DNA of 64,000 nucleotides from Polyodon spathula (Eukaryota > Chordata > Actinopteri > Acipenseriformes > Polyodontidae). The notes beneath the pieces were generated by a model. It saw nothing but the letters and a program-made list of their open reading frames with translations, was not told where the DNA came from and made no database searches. A program made the translations under genes and the position numbers. Of this stretch, positions 12,878 through 24,330 are shown one piece after another. Position 1 is the first letter of the stretch. Each line of letters opens with the position of its first letter. Location: positions 35,159,597 through 35,223,596 of the forward strand of contig NC_054552.1 of the NCBI RefSeq assembly GCF_017654505.1. The letters are read 5' to 3'.

Positions 12878-15627
12878 TTCTTACGTTGAAATTGGGATGT
12901 ACTTTGTGGGATATAGAGTACAGTACACTGTATGTTGCTTACTTAAAGAAAAGTATATTCTGGAAGTACAATACAATGTATTGAACATGTTTTTCAAATA
13001 TAAAACATAAAAACGGCTGCAATTATTGGAGCAAAATAAATGCTATGCAAAATATAAGTGTTTAGTATTGTGGGCAGGGGCACTTTGTTGTGTAAATTGT
13101 CACCGGTTTCTCAAAGTGGCACAGACTTGAATGGGTGCAGAAACCTAGTTAATAGTCTTCTAGAGGACAGTGTGTACTGCTGCCCACATTTCAGACTGCC
13201 TGTAGCTGTCAGCTGTGAATAATTGTGTACGGGCTTGCTTTTAAATGAGAATGCACTCTAAACCCAGCTCAGGACTTTGTTGCTGGTTTGTCACCCTGGT
13301 TGAGTAGCTTTGTTCTGGTGGCAGGGGTCAAAACATTAGCTGGTAGGGCTTTTAATAGAGAAGGAAGTATCATTTAGTATCTTATTGAAACCTTACATTG
13401 CAACTGACACCCTAATACAGGATGCATACCAAATACCGTAATGCAGCTCTGTAATAAACAACGTTTTTAAACTTGCTGATAAGCACTGCACTGCTCTGCT
13501 GTTTCCTTAATGGGATTTCCAGAGACAGGTAGGTCTGTCAAGTCGAACTAGAATTCTTATTTTATTTATGTAACATTAGCAATTCCAAATACCCCGGGGA
13601 GCGTGCAGTGTGGCTGAACTACACAGCACATTGCAATAGGACCGCTGCTTCTGATCCTTTCATCAGATACTCTAGTCTACAACATGGGAGCTTAGATATT
13701 TATAAGACTCGAATCTCTTTAGGGATTTTTTCTACTGCTATGGTCCAGCATTAAAATATGAATAATATATATCTATACCAGTATCTATATTTCGGGGTCC
13801 AAAGTTATATCGCTGCTCTACCCATTTTAACAACAAAAAACAAAGTGCACTCATTGCGTCTTTCATGTACCCTTTAATACCTCAAGGGTCCGAGCAACCC
13901 TGTGTTAAACAGAGGCATCAACTACAACATTACTGTAAATACACATGAAAATCAGGGCATGCAGTAAGTGCACAGGGTCAGTACGAGAATGGATTGAGTG
14001 TCCCCTTCAGAAGCTCTTGTTCTCAGGGTGTGCTGGCTGAATGCTGTTTGTTGTTTTCTCGAATCAGATTTTGGATAGCACACAGACTATAGTATTCAGT
14101 AAAATACTTTGACATGATGGTACAGTTTGCCAGGTATGAAGTTCATTCAAACCCAGTAATGTAAAGGCAGTAGCTGTGATCATTTTAAACATTCCAGGTG
14201 CTCTGCAAATAATATGCATTATTAACATGGCAGGGTTACGTTTACATGCAAACATCTGTTTTAAAATATCCCCTAAACCTAAAGCCCCCTGCCCCCCTAT
14301 AAATGAAATGTTAGCAGCCCAATTAAAGAATGTAGCTGCAGGTTTGTGAGACTGACGTGGAGTCTGCTCCTCCAGCCGCAGTGATATATAAATCGGTCTC
14401 CGTGCCTGCTGGTGCTGCATACTGATTCCAGCATCTTCACTCACTGCACAGAGCGAGGGGATCTCACAGGCATAGCAGAAGCTTATCGATCAAAAGCACA
14501 AAACTCTCTGAACTTCAGTCTTTTAAGAAACAAAAAGCATGCTGTAAAATGGTGAATTGAATTTCTCATTTGATGCTTTTTTCCCAGTAGTGTTCACTTT
14601 GTGACTATCTCTGTTTAGAAACAGAGATTATTTCATAGTTACTCTGCTCTGCAAGCCCATGCAGATTCACAGGCTCAGAGCCAGGGGAGTCAGCTGGGGA
14701 GTAACAGGACTGCAGCACCCGCTGTGTCTCCCACAGCCAGGGCTCAAGCATTTACTCTTTTTTCTTGTCACACAGAAGCACATCTTTTGTGATAAAGCAA
14801 TTGCATGCCGTGATCGAGCCCATGGCTGCTGTGTTTGTTATTTGTAAATAAAGAGCTTGATAAGCACATGCTGCTGTTATTGTTTCTGAAGAGCCTTCTC
14901 TCTCTTGGGCTCTTTGGAAGCCATTTGGCTGTATTGGTTTTGTTAGCCTGGTTAGGACCCCTGTTTCCCCTCCACCACAGTGGAGGTGCTGCAGTGATGG
15001 GGCTTGTTTTCTAGGTGAGGCGTTATCAACACAGAGTCTGTCCCACATGGAACCAGGGCCATGTGGTTTGACAATGACAGTAGATACTGTCACTTACAAT
15101 AAAGATAACAATGATCTTTCCACTGCTCTTTCAAACCAGATCGATTCAATTGCAGATGAGAGGCGAATCTACTTTACTGATTTGGTATAATTGCAATTTC
15201 CCTCTGTCGAGAGAGATTTTTCTACCTAATGAACAGATAAAATAAGAAAAAAAAATCTCTTGCCTGCAATATACAATACAGCCAACTGAAATATAATTGG
15301 AAGTTTGAGCCATCTTTGTTAAAGAGCAAGGCAAGCAGTAAAAGCAGTTGTATTCAGTTCATGTGGACGTTGTTTTTGGTGTACCTTTGCCAGTATTCAT
15401 GTTCTTTAAGTTTCGAGTGTGCTTGGGGTTCTCATGTGTCTGCAGGTTCACCAGCACAGTTCAGATCTGAACTCACATCACAAAGCACTCAGGCTCCAGT
15501 ACTTGTGATCCTACAGTGCATCTCTTAAAAGGGGCCTGAAATGTACATGTGAGTCTGGAGCCCTACATGCACTCCTATATAAGATTTAATTTGAGACGTG
15601 ATGCTTCTACTAGCACAATGCAAACTT

Positions 15628-16070
15628 TATCCCTCGAGAACAGAAAGGAAGGGGCAGGGCTTGGGTAAGAGGAGGAAGGTACGCTATCCCTCGAGAACAG
15701 AAAGGAAGGGGCAGGGCTTGGGTAAGCAGCAGGGTACGTTATCCCTCGAGAACAGAAAGAAAGGGGCAGGGCTTGGGTAAGAGGAGGAAGGTACGCTATC
15801 CCTCGAGAACAGAAAGGAAGGGGCAGGGCTTGGGTAGGAGGAGGAAGGTACGCTATCCCTCGAGAACAGAAAGGAAGGGGGCAGGGCTTGGGTAGGAGCA
15901 GCAGGGTACACCATCCCTCGAGAACAGAAAGGAAGGGGCAGGGCTTGGGTAAGAGGAGGAAGGTACGCTATCTCTTGAACAGAAAGGAAGGGGCAAGGCT
16001 TAGGTAAGAGGAGGAAGGTACGCTATCCCTCGAACAAAAAGGAAGGGGCAGTGCTTGGGTAGGAGCAGCA
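15628..16070. repeat. 57-bp minisatellite, about 8 units
   Basis: Units begin CCCTCGAGAACAGAAAGGAA and continue through GGGGCAGGGCTTGGG to GAGGAGGAAGGTACG. Unit length is 55-58 bp. Two end-variants alternate (GAGGAGGAAGG and AGCAGCAGG). Early units keep the CTCGAG; the last two have lost part of it. Open frames across it on both strands are repeat artefacts. Confidence 0.93.
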
Positions 16071-17649
16071 GGTTTGCACAACTGCTGGAAAGGGCTGGGC
16101 CTTGTTGTTCTTTTATGTTTTATTTAGCATTGTTAAGTCTGCTTTTTCTTTTAGAAATCTCTAATGACTGTTTCCTTTAAAACATAATTATGATTTAAAA
16201 AAGAAAGATATAGCTTAATGAATTCATAGCAGTCATAACATGATAGGGCAAGGTTTAAGTTAATTATTAAAGTCTACCATATTGTTAAATTAGGTGAGAT
16301 ACACTCTACTATGAAAACAATTAGTAAGTTCTGCATTTAATTTGGGCATGTGCTGAGACTAATTTGCTTTCTTATTAATAGGACACATGCCAGACAAAGG
16401 TTAACAGCTTTACTTTGTAATGAGCTTCAGCATATTTAGTTCAGTATTAAACACAGCCTTCAATTGAGCTGATGTTTGTGTAACTATTGTGCAGTCAATG
16501 GTTCAGAAACACACTCATTTTCACTGATAAATAAGGTTTTGAACTGCTGATTTTCAGTCTTCTTAATAAAAAGCTTACTTGTGTTTCCCAAATGTTTATG
16601 TTCTTAACAGCAGCACCCAAAGCTGTTACATCACTGTTAAATTGCACTTGCTCTGCGGTAATCTACAGTCAAACTACACTTTGCTTTTTGTACCAGTTTA
16701 CTGCATATATATGTCATGAGCTTGGAGTAGCTGTCAATATATTTGAAACTGTGAAACATGGCACAGTGGCCGTCAGAGATTTTGATAGACTGGTGTGTCA
16801 GAACAGCAGATAGCTTGACCAGCTACTGAAGTGAACTGTGATCCTGTCACGTTGTAAACACAGTAAGAATTGATTTTTCCCTGAATAAACAGCTACAATT
16901 CTATGCATCGTGCTCATGTAACCCTTGCCGGCGTGCTGAATTCTGACTCTCCCGAATGCTTATTGTCAGTCTGAACGGCTGCTCCTGTGGTCAGGGTTGT
17001 CGTGGAAGGTGACGGGCGCTGTGCTATCACAGTGTGTCCCCAGGGCACCGTAGCTCACTGCCGCTCACAGGAGACAGGCGGGGCTGTGAGGCAAAGCCCC
17101 TGCCTCATTGTGATGCAGACCCTGCTTTACACATCATTGTAGCTGCGCTCAGCTTTGAAAAGGCACGGCTTATCTACAGAGGCAGGAACTGCAGGAAGGA
17201 AACAGAGAAAGCTAGATAGAAAGAATGAAAGAATGAAAGAATGAACCAGAGAAAAAGATAGCAGGAGAGAGCAGACAAGTTAAAGAGGAACAGTCCCGCA
17301 GGAAAACAGTGTCGTTCTGTCATTCTGCCAAAAACACTACAGATAGAGAAGAGAAGAAAGTGTTTATGAGGGTTATATAATCTAATAGGTAACATGTCCT
17401 CAGCAAGGCATTTTCAGAGGCCATCATTTTACACAAATAATAGAAGGAGGCATATCTTTATCTGATCACAGGGGGTTTTGCTCCTCAACCATGCAACAGT
17501 TTTGGAAAGGGGAGTGCATGTTGCATGTTGCATGTTGCTTCCCTGTTGAATGAGTTTACATCCCCTACCTCTTTGCAAGGAGGCTGGCATGTATGCACAC
17601 ATCAGCAAGTGAATGGAAATGCAATGAAAAGGGTTGCCTTCACCCCCAG

Positions 17650-17800
17650 GGTCTGCAGATTGGAACTCAAGAGCTGGGCTCCTAGTGTGCCAGTGTCTTC
17701 TAGCTCTAAAGAGGAATTCTCTGCTCTACAGCAAGCTAATCATCCCTGCGTCTGCACTCGGAGAACTCAGTGACAACCGCCTGGATCACAAGTCCAACAG
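17650..17800 (+). pseudogene. AGBL1: Carboxypeptidase exon with GLQIGT motif, frameshifted
   Basis: The acceptor CCCCCAG is followed by GGT CTG CAG ATT GGA ACT, giving GLQIGTQEL, the conserved end of the M14D domain (family form GLQIGTREL). The frame then meets TAG at 17683-17685. From about 17697 the family pattern resumes in another frame as LLALKRNS and runs to RLDHKSN, ending with two bases of a split codon at the donor ACAG|GTGAGC. Phase 0 entry and this exit phase require a length of 2 modulo 3, but the exon is 151 bases (1 modulo 3), so a net one-base loss (or two-base gain) is implied between 17677 and 17696. The conserved E-E-M-G-x-x-F stretch before the Cys is also shortened. Either the gene is broken here or the assembly lost a base. 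The exit phase fits exon 44975 perfectly. Confidence 0.8.
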
Positions 17801-17921
17801 GTGAGCTTGTGTTAGTGTCCCGTGGATTCAAGGACAAGTGAAGCTTCAAGTCACACCTCTGACAGGTCTTTCAGAACGGGCTCACCAATGAAAGTCACAA
17901 CTTCTGCCTTCCCTGGTGCAA

Positions 17922-18390
17922 CTTCTGTTTAACTAGGGAACGTGTTCCCTCCCCCAGATTCCACCCACATAGTGCCAGGCTCAGCGATGCTCTTCTGTTT
18001 AACTAGGGAACGTGTTCCCTCCCCAGATTCCACCCACACAGTGCCAGGCTCAGCGATGCTCTTCTGTTTAACTAGGGAACGTGTTCCTTCCTCCAGATTC
18101 CACCCACACAGTGCCAGGCTCAGCGATGCTCTTCTGTTTAACTAGGGAATGTGTTCTCTCCTCCAGAGTTCATCCACACCGTGCCAAGCTCAGCGATACT
18201 CTTCTGTTTAACTAGGGAACATGTTCCCTCCTCCAGATTCCACCCACACAGTGCCAGGCTCAGCGATGTTCATTTTTTAAAATAGGGAACATGCTCTCTC
18301 CTCCAGAGTTCATCCAGGCCTGGCTAAGTGACCCCAGTTTGTGTCCTTTCATCCACACAGTGCCAGTCTTAGCGATGCTCTTCTGTTACA
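17922..18390. repeat. 70-bp minisatellite, about 6.5 units
   Basis: Units begin CTTCTGTTTAACTAGGGAAC and include CCAGATTCCACCCACA and GTGCCAGGCTCAGCGATG. Starts at 17922, 17992, 18061 and 18131 give a 69-70 bp period. The last units are diverged and rearranged. The array begins about 120 bases after the splice donor at 17801. Confidence 0.92.
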
Positions 18391-18939
18391 GATCACTCCT
18401 GAAGAGTGAGATGAGGTCATGGGATATATGCGCTGAGAGTCAAGCTGTAACTTGTAAAGCTGAGCTTTTTGAACCAGAACTCTCGCCCAGATTAGTCCAT
18501 GCGGTTGTGATGGTAATGTGGATTTATTGTGGTAATCAACAGCCTCCATTCAATAGTAAAATATAAAAGAAGCTTAAAAACTATCCAGTTAGTGAAAATA
18601 AATATGTAATTAAAATAAATTACAGCAACAAAAGCAAGACCGTTAACCTCATCAAGACAAATCCATATGGAAAGAACATGTGTTTTCAGTGTATTTATAA
18701 TCTAGAAGGCATTCATGCACAGCAAAGCTTTTTCCAAGAAGAGGTGCTGACCAGAAGGCACTTTATATATTAATGTCTCTGCAGAGTTAAAAACTAGTTC
18801 ACAGCATTGATATATAAAGCATGTATACTCTGCTTGTTGCCGCTCATACAGACCTGGTTGGTCGCACCCTCAGAAATCTCTTATTCTTTTAGACTTGACT
18901 ACTAATAATTATATGCATCGATTCCTCTTGCATTTTGTT

Positions 18940-19120
18940 TAAAAAACATTACATTTTTTATTAAAACACAACATGAAACAAACACAACGTATTTGAGACA
19001 TAGCTGTATGCACACGATAGATACAATCGCTGCAGCACCTGATGAAGACACACTGTGCGTTGGAAAGCGTTGTGTGTGTTTCATGTTTTGTTTTAATAAA
19101 TAATAACATGTTTTTTTATA
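18940..19120. mobile_element. Inverted repeat with CTGATGA...GAAA core, possible Penelope-type remnant
   Basis: Arms at about 18940-18989 and 19068-19120 are reverse complements at roughly 85 percent by eye; the inner 31 bases (from TATTAAAACACAACATGAAA) are nearly identical. Between them sits CACCTGATGAAGACACACTG followed by TGGAAAGCG. CTGATGA, a stem, then GAAA is the core layout of hammerhead ribozymes reported in Penelope-like elements. Stem II and stem III are not intact here, so this would be a decayed copy. A (TA)n tract follows at 19118. Confidence 0.35.
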
Positions 19121-20479
19121 TATATATATATATATATGGTGAATATGGGCCATTAATTTAAAATATATAGCTTGTCATTACAAATAAAACAATATGTCAA
19201 ACACATAGAATTAAGTGAAGGAAACTTTTCACAGATCCAATGGTAACTCTTTCCTGTTCTCAACCCTGGCAGCAAGCCAGCTGAGAGGGGATACTTTTCT
19301 GGCAAATGAACCCTGGGAAGACCAGGAGCCATTGCCAAGCCCTGGGTCCCTGAAACAAGCCAGTCATACATGCAGGTGTCTGAATGTAGTGTTGGTCCCA
19401 GGCGGCCGGATTAAATATAAATACGTTTTCAGGGCAATCTTAAAATGTTCCAATTGGACGCACAGTTAAGACATCAAAGCAAAGAGAAATGGCAGAAATA
19501 TCTGATGGCTGTGTTTTTAATTACACTATTAACACTCATCCAGTCTGCCATTAGTGTGGCTTAAACCCAGCAAAGACTCGTCTCCATTCAGTTTAACAGC
19601 TTCTTATCGGCTGGCAGTGCAGACTCCTCGCAATTCAGCTGTTCCATGTTTTTGCAATAGGGTCCAGCAGTAAACTGATATAAACGACAGCATAGATAAC
19701 TGCACTATTACTACCTGGGGACAACAAATCAAAGATCACTTATTACCTCCTAACCACAGATATGATGCAGCTAACCTGCTGTTTACAGTGCCTTTTGTGT
19801 GTTCTGCTCTTTCAGTGCAATGTAATGGCATGTGAAGACCAGACAGATAAATAGAAGAGTACACACAAATCTACATTCACTGTTAAATCAAACAAACACA
19901 GACAGGGGATGCTACTGGAACACTAAACTACTCACCATAAGAAAGCTGTGTTAGAGAGCCTGTAAGCACTGTTTGTTTCATTTCCTACCTGTTTGATGTC
20001 TTTCACTCAGCAGCACAGTGTTCTGATTGGCAGAGCCTTGATCATGGTGCTGCAGCCTCTTTCCTCTGCAGCCTCCTGCTTGCTCGACTTGTCTCTGAAA
20101 ATCAGGAAGATAGATTTTTATTCATATAAAATGAACCAAGGTTGCAGATTTTGATTTAGAAGACCAGCTTATGGAACTAGCTGTGAAGGAGATGATGGAA
20201 GGTATATTGAACACATAAGAAATGAAGGAATAAGAACATTTAATGAGAATCGCTTTAACCACACATCAGAACGCTGGCTGTTTAGAGCAAAGTACACAGA
20301 ATATTTAAAATTCAATATCAAATTAAAGTCACCTTGGGGTAACGAGCTATGGTAAAAAAAAAAAAAAATCCCTGCCACAAACATATCCAACTCTACAGCA
20401 AGCTCTCCAGATGTGTCTGACCCTGTGAGAACTGGAGTCAGTGTGTCTGTGTAATTCATGAAACTATAATGAGCCGACG

Positions 20480-20805
20480 TGGGGCTTCTTGGGAGTTTTG
20501 TGTTTGCTTCATGTCATTTCGTGGGATTTCTTGGGGGGTTTGTGATTTGTTTCATGTCATTTTGTGGGGTTTCTTGGGGCTTTTGTGGTTTGCTTCATGT
20601 CGTTTTGTGGGGTTTCTTGGGGGTTTTGTGGTTTGCTTCATGTCATTTGTGGGGTTTCTTGCGAGTTTTGTGGTTTGCTTCATGTCGTTTGTGGGGTTTC
20701 TTGGGGGTTTTGTGGTTTGCTTCATGTCGTTTGTGGGGTTTCTTGGGGGTTTTGTGGTTTGCTTAATGTCGTTTCTTGGGAGTTGTGGTTTGCGTCATGT
20801 CATTT
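20480..20805. repeat. 42-43 bp minisatellite, about 7.5 units
   Basis: Units read GGGGTTTCTTGGGGGTTTTG then TGGTTTGCTTCATGTC. The TTCATGTC word recurs every 42-43 bases from 20508 to 20763. Gly/Phe-rich open frames across it are artefacts. The + strand is strongly G/T biased. Confidence 0.92.
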
Positions 20806-21979
20806 TTGGAAAGAAGGATAGAAGGAAAGAATGTTTATATGAACAAGAGTCAGAAAAAAACCCTGCTCATCTAAAACAGGTGTGGTCTTCCATGATAACT
20901 GAAGAGAAAATAATGAGAATAAATGAGGGGTTCATGGGTGCACCTGTCTGTTTCAGGATATAGTCTCAGAGTTCACTAGTTTACCCCATCTGTGGGAGCA
21001 TGCAGGTCTTAGAACAAAGCCACTTTTAAAATAAGCAGCTCCCCCACAGCTTATGAAAAGCCTTCATGTTTTTATTGTGTAGGATAACAAGTGCTGAGGT
21101 TTCAGTGTCTGGATGTCTCCTGCCTGCATTGGAGTGGCATTTTGATCCGTCTCCCTGACAGCTGACACGGCTGCTGTCAACAGATGAATATCAGTTCCCC
21201 TGAAACTCTTCCCCCTCCAGGATGTTGGCTGTGTGTAATCTGCAGACCCCCAGCACCTCCGTACTCTTCTATCAAAGCCCAGGATTTTCTGCAGTGAAGT
21301 GCTTTCTTTTTCACCTTTGCCATTCTTTCAATATCTCTGCTTGCTTTTTTACTTCCTTGCACAGAAAAAAACAAATCTATATAGCCAAAGATATTAATCA
21401 AAATTCATTCAAAAATGAAGAGCGTCTCTTTTATTACTTCAATTTCATAGAAGCATATGGTACAATCAAATCTCTCTTCTGAAGGGGAAGAATATATCTG
21501 TTAAATCGAATATAAATTCATGTGAAAAAAATGAGGTAACGCATTGAACCAAACAGATATAAAGGTTAATAATGAGTATCAGTAATCTAAATGTAATTAT
21601 GTCTGAATTCCTATTGAATTTATATTGAAGTAAATATTTTACCGTAGCATATTTTCTCATGAAAATGCAAATAATGTAACAATTGCAAACCGTGTTCACT
21701 GATATCTTTCCACTGTCCGCATTTCACTTAATTGGCAGGACAGAAGGAAACATTAGAGGGTAGCCATTAAGGGTATATTGTAATTGGAATGTCACTATAT
21801 GCCAGTGGTCACAAAGTAACCAGTGCCAAGTACCACAAAGAACTGCTTTGTATTTGCAGTGCGAGGATCTGTTTGTAGGGTCAGGATCCCGTTGGGAAAG
21901 TGCATGCAGGCTTGAAGAGCTGTCTAGTTATTTTTAAAGGAATGGCTTTTGATTTGCCGTCTTCTCTAGATGTTTCAAT

Positions 21980-22459
21980 GGTAACACTTTACCTAGTAGC
22001 TGCATAGTAAATTCATGTGTACTTACACATCATTAGAGTGTTTTTATGCAGTTATAATGTACTTAACATGTACATCTTTTTGCATGATCTATGCAAGGAC
22101 ACAATTGTATCAAAAGGGTTAGGTTTAGAGTTAGAGTTAACTTAGGGGGGTTAATTTTAGAGTTAGGATTAGGGTTAGGGTTAGGTTTAGTATTAGGGAT
22201 AGGGTTAGGGTTAGGGTTAGCATTAGGGATAGGGTTAGGGATAGGGTTAGGGTTAGGGTTAGCATTATGGATAGGGTTAGGGATAGGGTTAGGGTTAGGG
22301 TTAAGGTTAGAGTTAGGGTTATATCATGCAAGAAATGTGCACATTAAGTTCATTACAACTATGCATAATATCATTGTAATTACATGTAAGTTCACATGTA
22401 TTTGCTACGTAACTACTATGTAAATACTCAGTAGTTAGTGACACAATGCAAAGTGTTAC
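21980..22459. mobile_element. Palindromic MITE with GGTAACACTTT ends and 8-9 bp target duplication
   Basis: Starts GGTAACACTTTAC at 21980 and ends AAAGTGTTAC at 22459. It is flanked by TGTTTCAAT on both sides (21971-21979 and 22460-22468), a clear target-site duplication. The halves are inverted copies of each other (for example TTCATGTGTACTTACACAT and its complement near 22390). Similar elements lie at 29510, 46711 and 48869. An 8-9 bp duplication suits hAT or Mutator-type transposases, but no transposase is encoded. The centre is replaced by a telomere-like array. Confidence 0.85.
22115..22320 (+). repeat. Telomere-like GGGTTA / GGGATA array inside the MITE
   Basis: The + strand reads repeated GGGTTAGGG with GGGATAGGG, GGTTTAG, GAGTTAG and GCATTA variants, about 33 hexamers. 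It is bordered by MITE sequence on both sides (TATCAAAA before, TATATCATGCAAG after). In the related element at 29510 the same position has only one GGGTTAGG, so the array looks like local expansion. It gives a Leu/Gly-rich open frame on + and a Leu/Thr-rich one on -, neither a gene. Confidence 0.9.
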
Positions 22460-23241
22460 TGTTTCAATAATGCTGCCTGCTAGGATTGCCTCGCCCCTGC
22501 CCCTCTTGATAACTGAGTTCATAGTCGTCTCTCTGCTCCAAAAGAGAGGACATGATCCTCGCACTGGTTATTTTTGAGAGTTTGTATATTTTAACAAAGG
22601 AGCCATAACTCAAGGGACACGGTTTACAAGATCCTTTTATTTAATCACATTCTTTGGAAAAAATGTGCTTCTGTTTTACGGCTCATATGTTCCATGTACT
22701 GTTTTTGAATTTGTATTTTATTATTAAATAAAACATTTCTTCATCAAAAAGGTATTTTAACTTCAGCAACGAGAAACATGCACTTCAGAACGCTTACAAT
22801 AGAATACATAGAGTGGCTGTCTCTCAAAATCACAATGTGTATCTGTCAAAGGAGCTGGTAATGCAATTGAAAGAGCGACCATCACAACTGAGGGAATAAA
22901 TCAACTGCAATCAAACGAAAAGGGCTTCCCAAGAGCATTATTAACACAGAACACAGTAAACAAACATTTCAGTGCGTTCGAATGGAGATATAAGGAACCC
23001 TCGTCTAATTAGACTAGTTACTTTCTGTGATTTGAAGGTTTGTTTTTATGTCATAGAGGGCTCCTCTCTTCAGCTGAATGGAATTGTACCACATCTATGG
23101 AGCAGTTTAGTGAGATTCTCAAATGCAATGGTGATGCCAAGCTATAATTACACATTTAAGTGTGTGCTCCAATGACACGGGGAGCGGGCAATCAGATCGA
23201 GATCCACAGTGGACACTGCTGCCCTGGCTTACATAAAAGAG

Positions 23242-23243
<2 letters not shown>

Positions 23244-23293
<50 letters not shown>
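23244..23293. repeat. (ATA)n microsatellite
   Basis: About 16 AAT/ATA units. Confidence 0.95.
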
Positions 23294-23295
<2 letters not shown>

Positions 23296-24088
23296 TTAAA
23301 ACAAGCCCTGAATACAATTTAGAGTAAATAGTTTTAAAATCAACATCAATGTGTTTCAATGGTTAACAACAACTAAATAACAAAATAAAAATCCTGCAAG
23401 CTAATTGTGGGTGGAATAAGATGCAGTGTCTCAGTTGAGAAATGGCACCGTATTAGAGTAAGTGAAGTGTGAAGCTCTCCCTCCCTCTAGTTGTTTCTCC
23501 AGCAGGACTGTGCTGAGGGGGCATTGCCGTCTGCTCTGAGTTGCTGGCAGCGCACACCCAGAAGCAGCTCAACAGCAAGATTTCATTGACAATAAAGAAC
23601 AATTCAGATTGTATACTGAAACCACAGTGCTCCCCGTGAGGCCGACAGCAGCTACATGCAATAGGGTTATTTCACCTGTTTATTTAGGACCATTGAGTAA
23701 ATGTAGTGCTAATATCTCTTTTCACATCCCACAATGTAAGGGAACAGTAGGGTAAGCAATGGAAAAGGAACACCCCTCCCTCCCTCAATACACAATGAAT
23801 CAATCAAACTGCAGCATGTAAATGGCACAGCTTCAAACCTGTCTTAATGATTGAATTTACACTCTGCACTGATTAACTGGGATTGCAAAGTCATTCAAAT
23901 GGGAATTACGTGGGAGTTCCTCTGGTCCCCTCCTAATACTTGTAGTAATGATTAGGGTTGTTAGGGTAATAAAAAACACTGCATGAGAGCGCCTCACAAT
24001 CATTTCAATTAATGTTCATTATTGACTAGTTTATATAACTTATGGCTGTTATTTCGGGTCCATCTGTTTCAAATGGATTTTCCCCAAT

Positions 24089-24090
24089 AT

Positions 24091-24152
<62 letters not shown>
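24089..24152. repeat. (ATA)n microsatellite
   Basis: About 20 uninterrupted TAA/ATA units. It is the second such tract within 1 kb. Confidence 0.95.
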
Positions 24153-24153
<1 letters not shown>

Positions 24154-24330
24154 GTAAGCTGCTTTATATAACTCTTACTTAAAAAAAGACTTTGACAGCA
24201 TTGATTTTTCTATACATTTTCCAAAGGCTAAGGCAGTAGCCGTCTCTGTAAGTGCCTGTAATGATGTTAGATGCAGTGCTTTGTGAACAGCATTGATGTC
24301 TGCTCTTCTGGTTAGAACATTGCCCCTCAC

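Larger units (their letters stand above)
9466..17649. other. Intron, 8.2 kb, no other gene seen
   Basis: This lies between two exons whose phases match (AAG end, GGT start). It holds a poly-G tract, a poly-A tract, a 46-bp tandem duplication and a 57-bp minisatellite, listed separately. I see no additional coding exon or structural RNA in the rest. Confidence 0.65.

Noticed and set aside
17525..17773. 82-codon open frame on + overlapping the carboxypeptidase exon
   Set aside because: It uses a different frame from both conserved segments of the exon and has no homology.
22115..22320. True telomere or fusion point
   Set aside because: The array is degenerate and bounded on both sides by MITE sequence with an intact target duplication.
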